The notes: generated by a model not told the origin, from the letters alone. A DNA stretch of 20,182 nucleotides from Dinghuibacter sp964544695 (GCA_964544695.1 CAZJDB010000218.1:1-20182); one strand, 5' to 3'. Shown: positions 7,394 to 15,920, counted from the stretch's first letter. A program made the numbers and translations.

Positions 7394-8977
7394 TCAGAAT
7401 CCAGTGTTTTGAATCAGGTTGGGGTTCGATTCCAAATCCCCCGCAGGGATCGGGAAGAGGTTATACTTGTCGTCCACCCCGGTGCCGGAAGAAACACCTC
7501 CCTTCCATGGCCACAGGTAGGATTCGGAAGTATACAGGCCGAAACGGATCAAATCCGTCCTGCGCTGGCATTCCCAATAGAACTCCCGGCCCCTTTCGTC
7601 GAGGATGTCCTGCAGGGCAATGGAAGCCAAGGGGGCGGCCCCGGCCCTGGCCCTGAGTTCATTGACGTAGGTCAAGGCCTGTGCCATCGTGCCTCCTTGT
7701 CCACCCCTCAGCACCGCTTCGGCATAGATCAGGTAATCTTCGGCCGCACGGAAAAGAGGGAAGTTCGTATTGGCAAAAGTAGTAGCTCCGGGAGGCGTCT
7801 GCCCCGTGGAGGTCAGGTTCGACCATTTCGTTACGGCGAGACCGTCATTGAAATCGCCTATGTCGCTAATCGCTTCCGATTGACCGGGCGTATAGAACAT
7901 AGAGCGTTTATCAGCCGTACCCGTCAGATCCGGGAAGAGGTTGGGAATGTTCGAGGTGACGCGGTTGCCGGCCCAGCCCCCAGCGGGAACGCCAAAGTTC
8001 GAGGCCACCATGCTGCCCCCGATGGCGGCGTTGATAATGAACGTGGTGCCTCCATACGTTTGGGTGTTGGTGGCATCGTACTGGATCGAAAGTATCTGCT
8101 CCGGGTTGTTGGTATTGTTGTCTGCGCGGAACAGGTTCTGATACTGGGGCATCAGCGTATAACCCGCAGCCAGGACCTTGCTGGCATAGGTGATCGCCTG
8201 GGTATAGTGGTCGTTGCCGGAACCCAGGTAAGTGTCGGCATTCAGGTACATCCGGGCAAGCAAAGCCCATACGCAAGCCTGGTCGGCTCGTCCGTACTCG
8301 TTTTGACGCGCGGGAACCAGGGACTGCGCACTGTCGAGGCTCAGCAGTTCGCTTTCCACCCAACTAAACAGGGCCGCTCTCTTGATTTGGGGTGGGACGT
8401 AGGCGCCGATGGGATTCTTATCCGTCACGAACGGAGGGTTCCCGAACAAATCCATCATCTCCCAGTATTGGAAAGCCCTTAGGTATCGGGCCTCGGCAAC
8501 GTAGAAGTGGAGGGTGTCTATGTCCGCGGAGGACCATCCACTGGTACTCGCGGCAGCCGCGCCCTGAATGAAGGAATTGGCCACCGTGATCTGGTACATG
8601 CAGCGGTAGTAAAGCCCGAGCAGGATGACGTTGGAGGAGGACCATGCCATGTTGTGGAAATCGGGGACGCCCGGGTCATTCCAGGCGCACACGGCTTCAT
8701 CGGTGCTCAGCTCGCTGGCATCCCACAGGAGGCGGACGAAATCCGAGGTACCTGCATCGATACCGCCCAGGTCGGAGCTGGAGTTTCCCCCGCTGCCGGT
8801 CAGGGCATAAGAGCCATATACTTTGGCCATGGCTTCGGTGGCGCCCTGGTAGGTACTGAAGACCTCGGCCTGGGTCTGGGAGTTCGGGGGAACTACGTCC
8901 AGTTTTTTCGAGCAGGAGCCCAACACGAAGATCCCCAGTGCTCCGAACGCGGTTATGGAAAAGAGTTTATTTTTCAT
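7394..8977 (-). CDS. susD: SusD/RagB-family substrate-binding lipoprotein
   Basis: A 527-residue outer-membrane lipoprotein that forms the lid over its SusC partner and captures oligosaccharides. The signal peptide ends in the lipobox VLGSC (Cys22), followed by SKKLDVVPP, a very typical SusD mature start. The N-terminal part (about 30-280) has the helical TPR-like repeats of the family (AEARYLRAFQYWEMMDLFGN and RADQACVWALLARMYLNADT are hallmark stretches). The C-terminal RagB/SusD part includes FRAAEDYLIYAEAVLRGGQG, YVNELRARAGA and LDERGREFYWECQRRTDLIR, followed by the conserved ending LFPIPAGDLESNPNLIQNTGF. It lies 19 bases after susC. The neighbouring GH13 amylase and SusE/F-like genes indicate alpha-glucan as substrate; this is inferred from context, not from SusD itself. 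Confidence 0.95.
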   Translation of the reverse strand: MKNKLFSITAFGALGIFVLGSCSKKLDVVPPNSQTQAEVFSTYQGATEAMAKVYGSYALTGSGGNSSSDLGGIDAGTSDFVRLLWDASELSTDEAVCAWNDPGVPDFHNMAWSSSNVILLGLYYRCMYQITVANSFIQGAAAASTSGWSSADIDTLHFYVAEARYLRAFQYWEMMDLFGNPPFVTDKNPIGAYVPPQIKRAALFSWVESELLSLDSAQSLVPARQNEYGRADQACVWALLARMYLNADTYLGSGNDHYTQAITYASKVLAAGYTLMPQYQNLFRADNNTNNPEQILSIQYDATNTQTYGGTTFIINAAIGGSMVASNFGVPAGGWAGNRVTSNIPNLFPDLTGTADKRSMFYTPGQSEAISDIGDFNDGLAVTKWSNLTSTGQTPPGATTFANTNFPLFRAAEDYLIYAEAVLRGGQGGTMAQALTYVNELRARAGAAPLASIALQDILDERGREFYWECQRRTDLIRFGLYTSESYLWPWKGGVSSGTGVDDKYNLFPIPAGDLESNPNLIQNTGF

Positions 8978-8996
8978 ATTGCATCACTTTATATGA

Positions 8997-11900
8997 TTAG
9001 AAATTCAAGCTGCCGCCAACGGTAAAGTTTCGCGGCCTGGGATAGATGTTGTTGTCTATGCCTCCATACACTTCGGGATCCAAACCGGTATACTTGGTGA
9101 TCACGAGAACATTCTGGCAATTGGCGCTCAGGCGCAGGCTGGTCCTTTTGCCGAACTTACCAACGTTGTACCCTATGCCGATATTATCGATTTTCACGAA
9201 AGAGGCGTTCTGAACATAGTAGCTGGACTGGTATTCGGCGTTGTAAAACCCTGACTTGGTGTAATCGCTGGCCACATTGCTGAGGAAGTTCAGGGGGTTG
9301 TAGACGTATTTGGTCACGCCGTTGTCCGCATCTACGTTGTTGTATACCCAGTTCCCGAAATTCCCACGGGCTACCAGGGTGAAGGTCCATCGCTTATAGG
9401 TGACCGCGGTGCTGAAACCCGCGATCCAGGGGGCGAAGGGAGAGTGGTAGTGGATTTGGTCCTGGCCTGCGGTTATCTGTCCGTCACGGTTCTGGTCGAC
9501 GTAAACGCCTTCGATGGGTAATCCGTTCTTTCCGTATACCTGCTGGTATACCCAGTAGGAGTAAGGGACCTGGCCTACGGTCTGGATTTGGATGGTTTGA
9601 CCGGTGCCGCCCGAGATGCCGCCCGTCAGGTCCCCGTAGAAGGTGGAATCCTTGGAATTATTAACCAGTTTGGTGATCACGTTTTTGTTATAAGCGCCAT
9701 TAATATTTACGTCCCATTCGACCTTACTGTTGCGTATGGGCACTAAATTCAGGTTCGCCTCCAACCCACGGTCGGTCATGTCCCCGATGTTGATGGTGAA
9801 CAAATTGGTGAAATTGGTGCCTGCCGGAACGGGAACGGTGTTAAACAGGTTGGAGATCGACTTGTAGTAATAATCGATGCTACCGCTGATCCGGTTGTTC
9901 AATACGGCGAAGTCGAAGCCCACGTTCTCCGAGGCCGTCGTTTCCCATTTCAGGTTAGCCTGGTAGGGATTGGGCGTTTGCAGGTAGTAATAGTTTCCTC
10001 CGAAGGGGTACTGGGAGCTTGCCACGCCCAGGTAATAGTTGGGGATATAGCCATAATCTCCGATCCCATCCTGGTTCCCGGTTACCCCATAGCTGACGCG
10101 GAATTTCAATTCATCCAGCCACCGGGTATTCTTCAGGAAATTCTCCTGTCCCATCCGCCAGCTGGCCGCAACCGTCGGGAAGGTCCCCCAACGGTCATTA
10201 AGACCCAACTTGGAGGACCCGTCGTCGCGAACGGAAGCGGACAGCGTGTACTTCGTGTCGAAGGTATAAATGAGACGGCCGATCCAGGAAATCAGGATGT
10301 TTTCACCCGGGCTGGTCGGATAAGTGGGTGTAGAGGAAGCCTGGAGGCTGTCGTTGGCCCCATAGCTGGCATAGTTGTATTTGGTAATCTTGTTATCGTA
10401 ATACCCGTAAGTTCCCATCACATCGAGGTTGCTCTTGATTTTGCTGAATTCACGCTTATAATTCAGGGTCAGTTCGTTCATCCAGTAGGCGGTGGTGGTC
10501 TTGTATTTCTGTTTCAAACCTGAGGCGGAGGTGTCTGACCCAGTTTGCGTGGCGATGTAGAATGACTGTGCGGCATATCCCGGAACATTGACGGTCCCGT
10601 ACCCGTCGGACACGTCGTAGCCGAAGTTATATATGGCGTGCAAGCCGCGAACCCACGGCAGTTCATAATCAATCTTGATGTTCCCCACGCTGTTTTGTGC
10701 GTACCCTGTGGAGTTGTATTGCTCCAGGAGGGCAACGGGATTCCTGGTGGCCAGTGAATTGGGCTGCCCGTTCGCATCTGTCCACTCGAAGTATCCGCCG
10801 AAACGGTTTTTGTTGGTCGAAAACACGGATTGCGTGGGGTCGAAGGAGATAGCCGAGCCGATAGCGCCCTGGTTGGCAAAACGGCTCTGCGTCGTGCCCC
10901 CGAGCAAGTTCAGCTCGATTTGCAGATGGTTGTCCAGGAAATGCGGGGTCAGGTGAATGGAACCCGTGAGCCTGTCCAGCCTGTCGGTTTTCAACAGGCC
11001 CGTTTGGTCCAGCCCGCTTACCGAAATGCGGTAAGGCAACGACTTCAAGGATCCTGCCACACTAAAACCCACGTTGACGTTATGGGAGGCTTCGTAAATC
11101 TGTTTTTGCCAGTTCGTATTTGCATTTCCCAGAAGCTTCACCCCAGGTGAATCAGCGGGAGTGGAGTTGACAAGGTTGCGGAACTGACCCGCATTCAGTA
11201 CCGATTCCATTTTAGCAATGGTCCCGATCGTAGCGCCTGCGGTCACGTTGAATGTGGCCTTGCCGGGCCTTCCCTTCTTGGTGGTGATGATGATGACGCC
11301 CGCCGAAGCCCGCGAACCGTAAATGGCCGTCGAGGCGGCATCCTTCAATACCGTAATGTTGGCAATGTCGTCCGGGTTGATCATGTCCAGGGGACTCGAC
11401 ACCCCGGCGATGCCTTGGCTGACGGGCGGCATGATGACCCCGTCGACGATATAGAGCGGGTCCTGGTTACTGTTCAGGGACGCCAGGCCGCGGATGCGGA
11501 TCACCGAAGAGCTGCCCGGCTGGCCACCGTTGGGGGTAACCGAGACGCCGGCGATTTTGCCCGCGATCAACTGATCGGGGCTGGTAATGGCACCCGTCTG
11601 GAAGTCCTTGGAGTTTACCGACGATATGGCGCCGGTAAGGTCTTTTTTCTGCTGGGACCCGTAACCGATGACGATCACGTCATTCAGCTCCGTGGGTACG
11701 CCTGCCTGCATACGTATCTGCAAAGCCGCGCCCTCCCCTATGGGTACTTCCTGCGGTTTGAAATTCAGGGCCGAAACGACCAGGGTCTTCGCCTCGGCAG
11801 ACACCGCGATGGCGAAATTCCCGTTATTGTCGGTCACTGCCCCGTGTTTGCCTCCTTTGACGACCACGGAGGCGCCGGCGACGGGGGCGCCACTGGCGTC

Positions 11901-12005
11901 CGTCACCATACCGGTAATCCTCCTGGACTGCGCTTCCGCCAAAACGGACAACAACATGAGGAGGCACGGCCAGACGAAATACTTAATCATTTTTCTCCAT
12001 TTCAT
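8997..12005 (-). CDS. susC: SusC/RagA-family TonB-dependent outer-membrane transporter
   Basis: A 1002-residue TonB-linked transporter importing oligosaccharides across the outer membrane with SusD. The signal peptide ends in LAEAQ. Next come the carboxypeptidase-D-like domain (about 28-105: RRITGMVTDASGAPVAGASV) and a linker with ELNDVIVIGYGSQQKKDLTG, the usual TonB-box/plug entry. The plug (to about 235) contains SVIRIRGLASLNSNQDPLYI, YIVDGV and the STAIYGSRASAGVIIITTKK block. The 22-strand barrel ends in the standard YPRPRNFTVGGSLNF. Size is normal. Two starts are possible: ATG 12005 (used) and ATG 11990, which has GGAGAAAA just upstream and gives a shorter signal peptide. No clear promoter lies directly ahead, so it is probably co-transcribed with the amylase gene. 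Confidence 0.95.
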   Translation of the reverse strand: MKWRKMIKYFVWPCLLMLLSVLAEAQSRRITGMVTDASGAPVAGASVVVKGGKHGAVTDNNGNFAIAVSAEAKTLVVSALNFKPQEVPIGEGAALQIRMQAGVPTELNDVIVIGYGSQQKKDLTGAISSVNSKDFQTGAITSPDQLIAGKIAGVSVTPNGGQPGSSSVIRIRGLASLNSNQDPLYIVDGVIMPPVSQGIAGVSSPLDMINPDDIANITVLKDAASTAIYGSRASAGVIIITTKKGRPGKATFNVTAGATIGTIAKMESVLNAGQFRNLVNSTPADSPGVKLLGNANTNWQKQIYEASHNVNVGFSVAGSLKSLPYRISVSGLDQTGLLKTDRLDRLTGSIHLTPHFLDNHLQIELNLLGGTTQSRFANQGAIGSAISFDPTQSVFSTNKNRFGGYFEWTDANGQPNSLATRNPVALLEQYNSTGYAQNSVGNIKIDYELPWVRGLHAIYNFGYDVSDGYGTVNVPGYAAQSFYIATQTGSDTSASGLKQKYKTTTAYWMNELTLNYKREFSKIKSNLDVMGTYGYYDNKITKYNYASYGANDSLQASSTPTYPTSPGENILISWIGRLIYTFDTKYTLSASVRDDGSSKLGLNDRWGTFPTVAASWRMGQENFLKNTRWLDELKFRVSYGVTGNQDGIGDYGYIPNYYLGVASSQYPFGGNYYYLQTPNPYQANLKWETTASENVGFDFAVLNNRISGSIDYYYKSISNLFNTVPVPAGTNFTNLFTINIGDMTDRGLEANLNLVPIRNSKVEWDVNINGAYNKNVITKLVNNSKDSTFYGDLTGGISGGTGQTIQIQTVGQVPYSYWVYQQVYGKNGLPIEGVYVDQNRDGQITAGQDQIHYHSPFAPWIAGFSTAVTYKRWTFTLVARGNFGNWVYNNVDADNGVTKYVYNPLNFLSNVASDYTKSGFYNAEYQSSYYVQNASFVKIDNIGIGYNVGKFGKRTSLRLSANCQNVLVITKYTGLDPEVYGGIDNNIYPRPRNFTVGGSLNF

Positions 12006-12141
12006 AATAAACAGTTTTCTTTAGTGAACTAAATGATGCCCGGTCGCGGTACTCCTTCTCCTGTTTTATGAGGCGTCCTGTGGCCGGAGGCGTTGTCAAG
12101 GGTTGGGTCGGATGCAGCTTGGTTTTTTTACGCAGGTTTAG
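12006..12141. other. amylase-susC intergenic leader
   Basis: These 136 bases lie between the amylase stop codon and susC. I find no rho-independent terminator and no TAnnTTTG box on the minus strand, and no copy of the TGTGTA-N5-TACACA operator. This suggests that susC is reached by transcription from the amylase promoter. It contains the perfect dyad TTTAGT-TC-ACTAAA (listed separately) and a purine-rich patch, AACAGGAGAAGGAG. Confidence 0.4.
12020..12033. repeat. 14-bp perfect dyad TTTAGT-N2-ACTAAA in the susC leader
   Basis: On the plus strand this reads TTTAGTGAACTAAA: 6-bp arms that are exact reverse complements around two bases. The spacer is too short for a stable RNA hairpin, so if functional it is more likely a protein-binding site or part of the translation-initiation region 15-28 bases ahead of the susC ATG. 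It is unlike the TGTGTA operators. Confidence 0.45.
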
Positions 12142-15045
12142 CTAATATTTTATAAAAGGGCAGATATTATAACGATCTCCCAGGCTCAGCCTGACCCAGT
12201 ATACACCCGGTGTCAGGGTATTCGTCCCCGTAATCTGCTGAAGGGGAACCTGGGTTTCATGGGGCGGGAGGTATCCCATAGGTAGGGATCCCAGTTGTTG
12301 TCCGGTCATGGTGAAGACCGAAAGGGTCACGTTTCCCGCATCCGGAACCGAAAACCGCACCTGGGCATCCTGAACCGCCGGATTGGGAAGCACCTCGATC
12401 ACGAGGCTGTCGTCCCTGTTGGGTACGCTGGTCACCGGAGTCGTCAGAGACAAGTTTTGATTCAGGAATACCTGGTATTGACCCGGCTGAAGGGTGATGG
12501 ATTGCGCCGACCCCGTAGCGGCTATGGTAGCCCCCGTGAAATACTCATACCAGGTTCCCGCACTGGGGAAAGTCACACTTGCCGTCGAGGCGTTCACGTC
12601 AAAATCTCCGACCGCCACCACAATCAGGTCGGGAGCGGCCAGTTGTATGGTCTTGAAAGCTCCGCTCAGGGAATAAGTACAAGTGGCGTAAGCCAGGTCG
12701 GGATACTTGTTCTTTAACGCCAGCAGGGCGGCGGTTACGTCGTGCAGCTTTTTCCGGCTCGTATCCTGTAAGTAATCCCAACGAATGGGCTTGGGTACGA
12801 GACGGCAGGAGCCACTGGGGTCCACGGTGCCATTGGTGCACCAGTTGATCGAATAGTCGAATCCCAGTTCGCCGAATTCGGTGATCATCTTCGGTCCTGG
12901 TGCGAAAGCCCAGAATACCGTGGACGCCGCATCCCGCGCAAGACCGGTGGCTGTATCTTTCACGTTATACGAACCGCTGTTGTTCCCATATTGCTCGTTG
13001 TTATACTGGATGCGCTCGTCGTCGTGGCTATCCTGGTAAACGATCAGGGCGGGGTTGTTCCATCCCAACGAAGTATAGATGCTGGGCGTGAGGTCCCAGC
13101 TCGGATTGGTGGCATAACCCATGGTCGCCTGGTTATACGTGGAGCTCAAGTCTTCCCCCCACAGCATCATCCCGTAATTGGCCTCCACGGTTTGCTCATC
13201 GTTATCGGCGAACATTTCCAGGATGCAATAACTGCCCGGGGAAATGGCCTGCATCTGGTTGTAGATGGTATCCCAGATGGTAACCCGGCTGCTGTCGTAG
13301 TTGCCCCAGGCGGCTACGTTGCAATTGTTCCCCATGGCATCGCAGGTGTTCACCTGTGTAAACCCTTTGGCAAGGTCCCAGCGATACCCGTCGATGTGGT
13401 AATTGGTCAGCCAGTAATCGATGACGCGTTTGGTGAAGGTTTTGGTCGCCGGGCTTTCGTGGTTGAACTGGTATCCCACGTTATCTGCATGGGTCGCATA
13501 TTGATTAAACCAGGGACTGTTGGCCGCGGGGATTTGCAGGGAATTGTTCCAGTACATCTGCACCATGGGAGAGCTTCCGAAGGAATGGTTCATCACCAGG
13601 TCCATGACCACCGCCATGCCTTGGGCATGACAGGCATCCACGAATTGTTTCACGTCGTTAGCCGTTCCATAGACCTTGTCAGGGGCAAAATAGAAGTTGG
13701 GATTGTACCCCCAGCTATTCGACCCTTCGAAATTGCTGAAGGGCTCGATCTCCACGGTATTGATGCCGAGGTTCTTCAGGTAGGACAACGTATCGATCAG
13801 TCCCTGCCAGCCTCCCTGCGTCGTGAAATCGGCCAGCCATAATTCGTAGACCTGCAGGGTCCGCTTGTCTGGCCTTTGGAAGTTCGTCACCTGCCAGGTA
13901 TAGGGCGTCTGGCCCGTTTCAATGATACTGGCCAAAGTGCCCGCCGCCCCTGCCGGGAAAGGTTTGAGGTTGGGGTAGATGGATGCGGGAATGCCCGGGT
14001 CCACGCTTTTATCCAAAACTTTCTCCGTATTGTAGTCGGCAAGTTGCAGGGTATCGTCGATGACGTATTGATAAGCATATTCCGTACCCGCGGTCAGGTG
14101 GTCTATTTCCAGCCAGTAGTAATTGCTGTCCGGTGTTTCGTTCATTTGGTAAGCCGTCTCCTGGGTCCAATTGTTGAAGTCTCCCACGACGACGACCTTG
14201 TGTTTCAATGGCGCGTACAGCACCAGGATGGCGGAGGTATCCCCTGCCGGGTAATTGATGCCTTCCTGCACGCCTGCGGGCAGGGGAGCGAAGTTGGTGG
14301 CACCTGAGACGAAGAAGTTCAGGGAATCGTATGCCGCTCCGTTACCCGCATAGCCAGTGAGTGAATAGCTGCCCGTTTTGGTGATGGGAATGCGTACCGT
14401 GGCCGAATCCCCGGAAGTCGTGGAGGCCACGAGGGAGTCGTTCCAGTAGACCTGGATCGAGGTGGCCTGGTTGGTTTCGAAATTGACCGGCAACGTATCC
14501 CCAATGGCCAGGTTGGAGACCTGCGGAATGGGGACAAACGTCGGTTGTTCCAGGGGTGCGACGAACCTTCCCGCGACTCCAGGTGAATAGACGGTAACAA
14601 ACATGTCGCTGGCGTCCGCGTTTCGCTGGGCAATGGCTCCGTCCTGGCTCCAGAACAGGATCGAGATTTTAGAAATGGTTTGCCCCGCCGGAACATTGTA
14701 CCAGGACCGGATATTGGGAATGGTAAAGGAATATTTATTATTTCCCAGGTACGTCGCTTTGACCAGGGCATTGGGCGTTCCCCACACGCAGGCTGCGGGA
14801 ATGTCTTGCCAATTTCCCGCGCCGGTGGTCACTCCCGTATACACGTACACGCCACCGGTATCGGTATTGTTGAACAGTCCCTGGTTGCCCAGGCTGGCAT
14901 CTACGATGATGGTTACGGTGCTGGTATCGAGGGGGAAGGCAGGTACGGGGGTCAGGAGCTGCCCGGAGACTCCGGAGCACAATAATAAACACAGGAGGAG
15001 GCAAGCGTGGCTCCTTCTCATAAGCATGATACTACGTCTCTTCAT
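12142..15045 (-). CDS. Secreted GH13 alpha-amylase with CBM48-like domain and T9SS sorting tail
   Basis: A 967-residue extracellular alpha-glucan hydrolase. The signal peptide ends near GVSGQ. Residues about 33-270 are two beta-sandwich domains, not clearly assigned. About 272-357 resembles CBM48 (KVVVVGDFNNWT...YWLEI...YAYQYVIDD). The GH13 barrel spans about 397-790 with all four conserved regions: DLVMNHS (Asp482, His487), GYRWDLAKGF (nucleophile Asp557), ILEMF (acid/base Glu610) and DSHDDER (His674, Asp675). The last 90 or so residues are a type A T9SS domain (VLPNPAVQDAQVRFSVP...LTPGVYWVRLSLGDR...FIKY). It takes the place of SusG as the surface starch-degrading enzyme. The frame is open to 15144, but that stretch runs through the operator. 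ATG 15045 is chosen; 15027 and 15021 are also possible. Confidence 0.93.
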   Translation of the reverse strand: MKRRSIMLMRRSHACLLLCLLLCSGVSGQLLTPVPAFPLDTSTVTIIVDASLGNQGLFNNTDTGGVYVYTGVTTGAGNWQDIPAACVWGTPNALVKATYLGNNKYSFTIPNIRSWYNVPAGQTISKISILFWSQDGAIAQRNADASDMFVTVYSPGVAGRFVAPLEQPTFVPIPQVSNLAIGDTLPVNFETNQATSIQVYWNDSLVASTTSGDSATVRIPITKTGSYSLTGYAGNGAAYDSLNFFVSGATNFAPLPAGVQEGINYPAGDTSAILVLYAPLKHKVVVVGDFNNWTQETAYQMNETPDSNYYWLEIDHLTAGTEYAYQYVIDDTLQLADYNTEKVLDKSVDPGIPASIYPNLKPFPAGAAGTLASIIETGQTPYTWQVTNFQRPDKRTLQVYELWLADFTTQGGWQGLIDTLSYLKNLGINTVEIEPFSNFEGSNSWGYNPNFYFAPDKVYGTANDVKQFVDACHAQGMAVVMDLVMNHSFGSSPMVQMYWNNSLQIPAANSPWFNQYATHADNVGYQFNHESPATKTFTKRVIDYWLTNYHIDGYRWDLAKGFTQVNTCDAMGNNCNVAAWGNYDSSRVTIWDTIYNQMQAISPGSYCILEMFADNDEQTVEANYGMMLWGEDLSSTYNQATMGYATNPSWDLTPSIYTSLGWNNPALIVYQDSHDDERIQYNNEQYGNNSGSYNVKDTATGLARDAASTVFWAFAPGPKMITEFGELGFDYSINWCTNGTVDPSGSCRLVPKPIRWDYLQDTSRKKLHDVTAALLALKNKYPDLAYATCTYSLSGAFKTIQLAAPDLIVVAVGDFDVNASTASVTFPSAGTWYEYFTGATIAATGSAQSITLQPGQYQVFLNQNLSLTTPVTSVPNRDDSLVIEVLPNPAVQDAQVRFSVPDAGNVTLSVFTMTGQQLGSLPMGYLPPHETQVPLQQITGTNTLTPGVYWVRLSLGDRYNICPFIKY

Positions 15046-15066
15046 ACAGCTTTCTGCAATCGAATA

Positions 15067-15074
15067 CAAAAATG
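15067..15074 (-). promoter_or_regulatory. Weak candidate -7 box of the amylase-sus operon
   Basis: On the minus strand this reads CATTTTTG, one mismatch from TAnnTTTG, 22 bases before the chosen amylase ATG. It overlaps the edge of the TGTGTA-N5-TACACA operator, so a protein bound there would cover the promoter. No -33 element with good spacing is visible. Confidence 0.35.
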
Positions 15075-15089
15075 TGTATTTTTTACACA
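15073..15089. promoter_or_regulatory. Operator 1 (TGTGTA-N5-TACACA) ahead of the amylase gene
   Basis: A perfect 6+6 inverted repeat with spacer TTTTT, lying 28 bases upstream of the amylase ATG and 34 bases beyond the regulator's stop codon. The same repeat with the same spacing occurs in front of the Nudix regulator gene at 15921-15937. Over 25 bases (15071-15095 plus strand against 15915-15939 minus strand) the two sites agree at 21 positions. Its position over the presumed promoter suggests repression; activation is also possible. Confidence 0.75.
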
Positions 15090-15094
15090 ATATT

Positions 15095-15120
15095 AAAAAA
15101 TATTTTTTGCCCCCGGGGGC
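15095..15120. repeat. Two abutting perfect palindromes (AT then GC) between regulator and amylase
   Basis: AAAAAATATTTTTT (15095-15108) is followed without a gap by GCCCCCGGGGGC (15109-15120), both perfectly self-complementary. They lie just after the Nudix regulator stop codon (15125-15123, minus strand) and before operator 1. Read on the minus strand the GC palindrome comes first and the T-run follows, so it may work as a compact terminator for the regulator transcript, though the GC stem would have only about 4 pairs. Confidence 0.4.
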
Positions 15121-15122
15121 GT

Positions 15123-15860
15123 TTAAAAATCGATCCCGAACCATTTGCGCTGGTTCCGTTGGTACTTCTGAAAGTTGAACTTATAGAGTTTTCCGGGCCG
15201 GTGCGGAACGTCCACTTCATACTCCTCGGTGTCGATGAGAAAATCCATGGAAAAAAACTTTTTCCTGAAATTCCGGCGGTCCAGCTTGATGTCGAGGATG
15301 GCTTCGTACAGGTTTTGTAATTCCCTAAGCGAAAATTTATCCGGCAACAGGTTGAATCCCAGGGGGTGCTCCTGGACCCTACGCTGGAGTCGCTGGTGGC
15401 AAACGTCCAGGATGACCTTGTGGTCGAACCCCATTTCCTGGATGGATTGGAGGTTGTGCCAGTGTACCTCGTTATCGAGTTTCCGCAGGCGGTGATGCTT
15501 GATGTTCAGGAGGGAATAGAAAGCGACGGTGGCGACCCGGCCGCCCGGATGTCGTCCGGGCGCACTGAATGTCTGTACCTGTTCCAGGAAAATGTCGTGC
15601 AGGCCCGTCCTTTCCTTCAGGACCCGGTAGGCCGCATCGTTAAGGCCCTCGGCTTCGTGAACCACATCCCCCAGCAGGGTCCAGAGACCCCGGTACTCCT
15701 GCAGGTCGCTTCGGATGAGTAATACCTTCAGCTCGTTTTCCTCGAAGCCGAATATAACGCAGTCCACGGTAAGGGCAGTCTTGGGATAGGAAGCAACCAG
15801 TTGTCCGGCATCCTGGATCAACGCTCCCTGCTCAGCTAATAATGGTAAGCTCCTACTCAT
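15123..15860 (-). CDS. Nudix-fold transcription regulator (NrtR/AraR-like)
   Basis: A 245-residue protein with a Nudix domain (about 28-150) and a C-terminal winged helix-turn-helix (about 165-232). The C-terminal part has the NrtR-type signature: LLPDKFSLRELQNLYEAIL, then LDRRNFRKKF and GKLYKFNF. The Nudix box at 65-87 is degenerate against GX5EX7REUXEEXGU: the Gly is Asp65, the Glu after Arg79 is Val80, and the last catalytic Glu is Arg84. It probably senses a ligand rather than hydrolysing one. Relatives in Bacteroidota include the arabinose regulator AraR of B. thetaiotaomicron. The TGTGTA-N5-TACACA repeat lies ahead of both this gene (60 bases upstream) and the amylase operon, so I infer it controls both. 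The ligand is unknown; a maltose- or glucose-derived metabolite is a guess from context. Confidence 0.88.
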   Translation of the reverse strand: MSRSLPLLAEQGALIQDAGQLVASYPKTALTVDCVIFGFEENELKVLLIRSDLQEYRGLWTLLGDVVHEAEGLNDAAYRVLKERTGLHDIFLEQVQTFSAPGRHPGGRVATVAFYSLLNIKHHRLRKLDNEVHWHNLQSIQEMGFDHKVILDVCHQRLQRRVQEHPLGFNLLPDKFSLRELQNLYEAILDIKLDRRNFRKKFFSMDFLIDTEEYEVDVPHRPGKLYKFNFQKYQRNQRKWFGIDF

Positions 15861-15920
15861 ATAGCAATCGTTGAGACAAATAGCACTCGTTACAACAAAT
15901 CTATGGGAAAAAAATTATAG

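Noticed and set aside
7409..8482. Long plus-strand open frame (357 codons) opposite susD; similar antisense frames opposite bamA (2931-3929) and the amylase (12991-13842).
   Set aside because: They mirror well-recognised genes on the minus strand, show no family motifs, and are expected from codon bias in GC-rich genes.
12006..12141. The amylase reading frame stays open for about 48 codons after its TAG, up to the susC start, suggesting stop-codon readthrough or a small gene.
   Set aside because: No start codon with a good context, and the amylase already ends with a complete T9SS domain. An open run of this length is not rare by chance.
13350..13375. TGTGTA inside the amylase coding sequence as a further operator half-site.
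   Set aside because: No TACACA partner at 5-base spacing; it is a codon coincidence.
15046..15144. Longer amylase start at ATG 15144.
   Set aside because: It would run through operator 1 and the palindromes, overlap the regulator's end, and put 33 residues ahead of the signal peptide.
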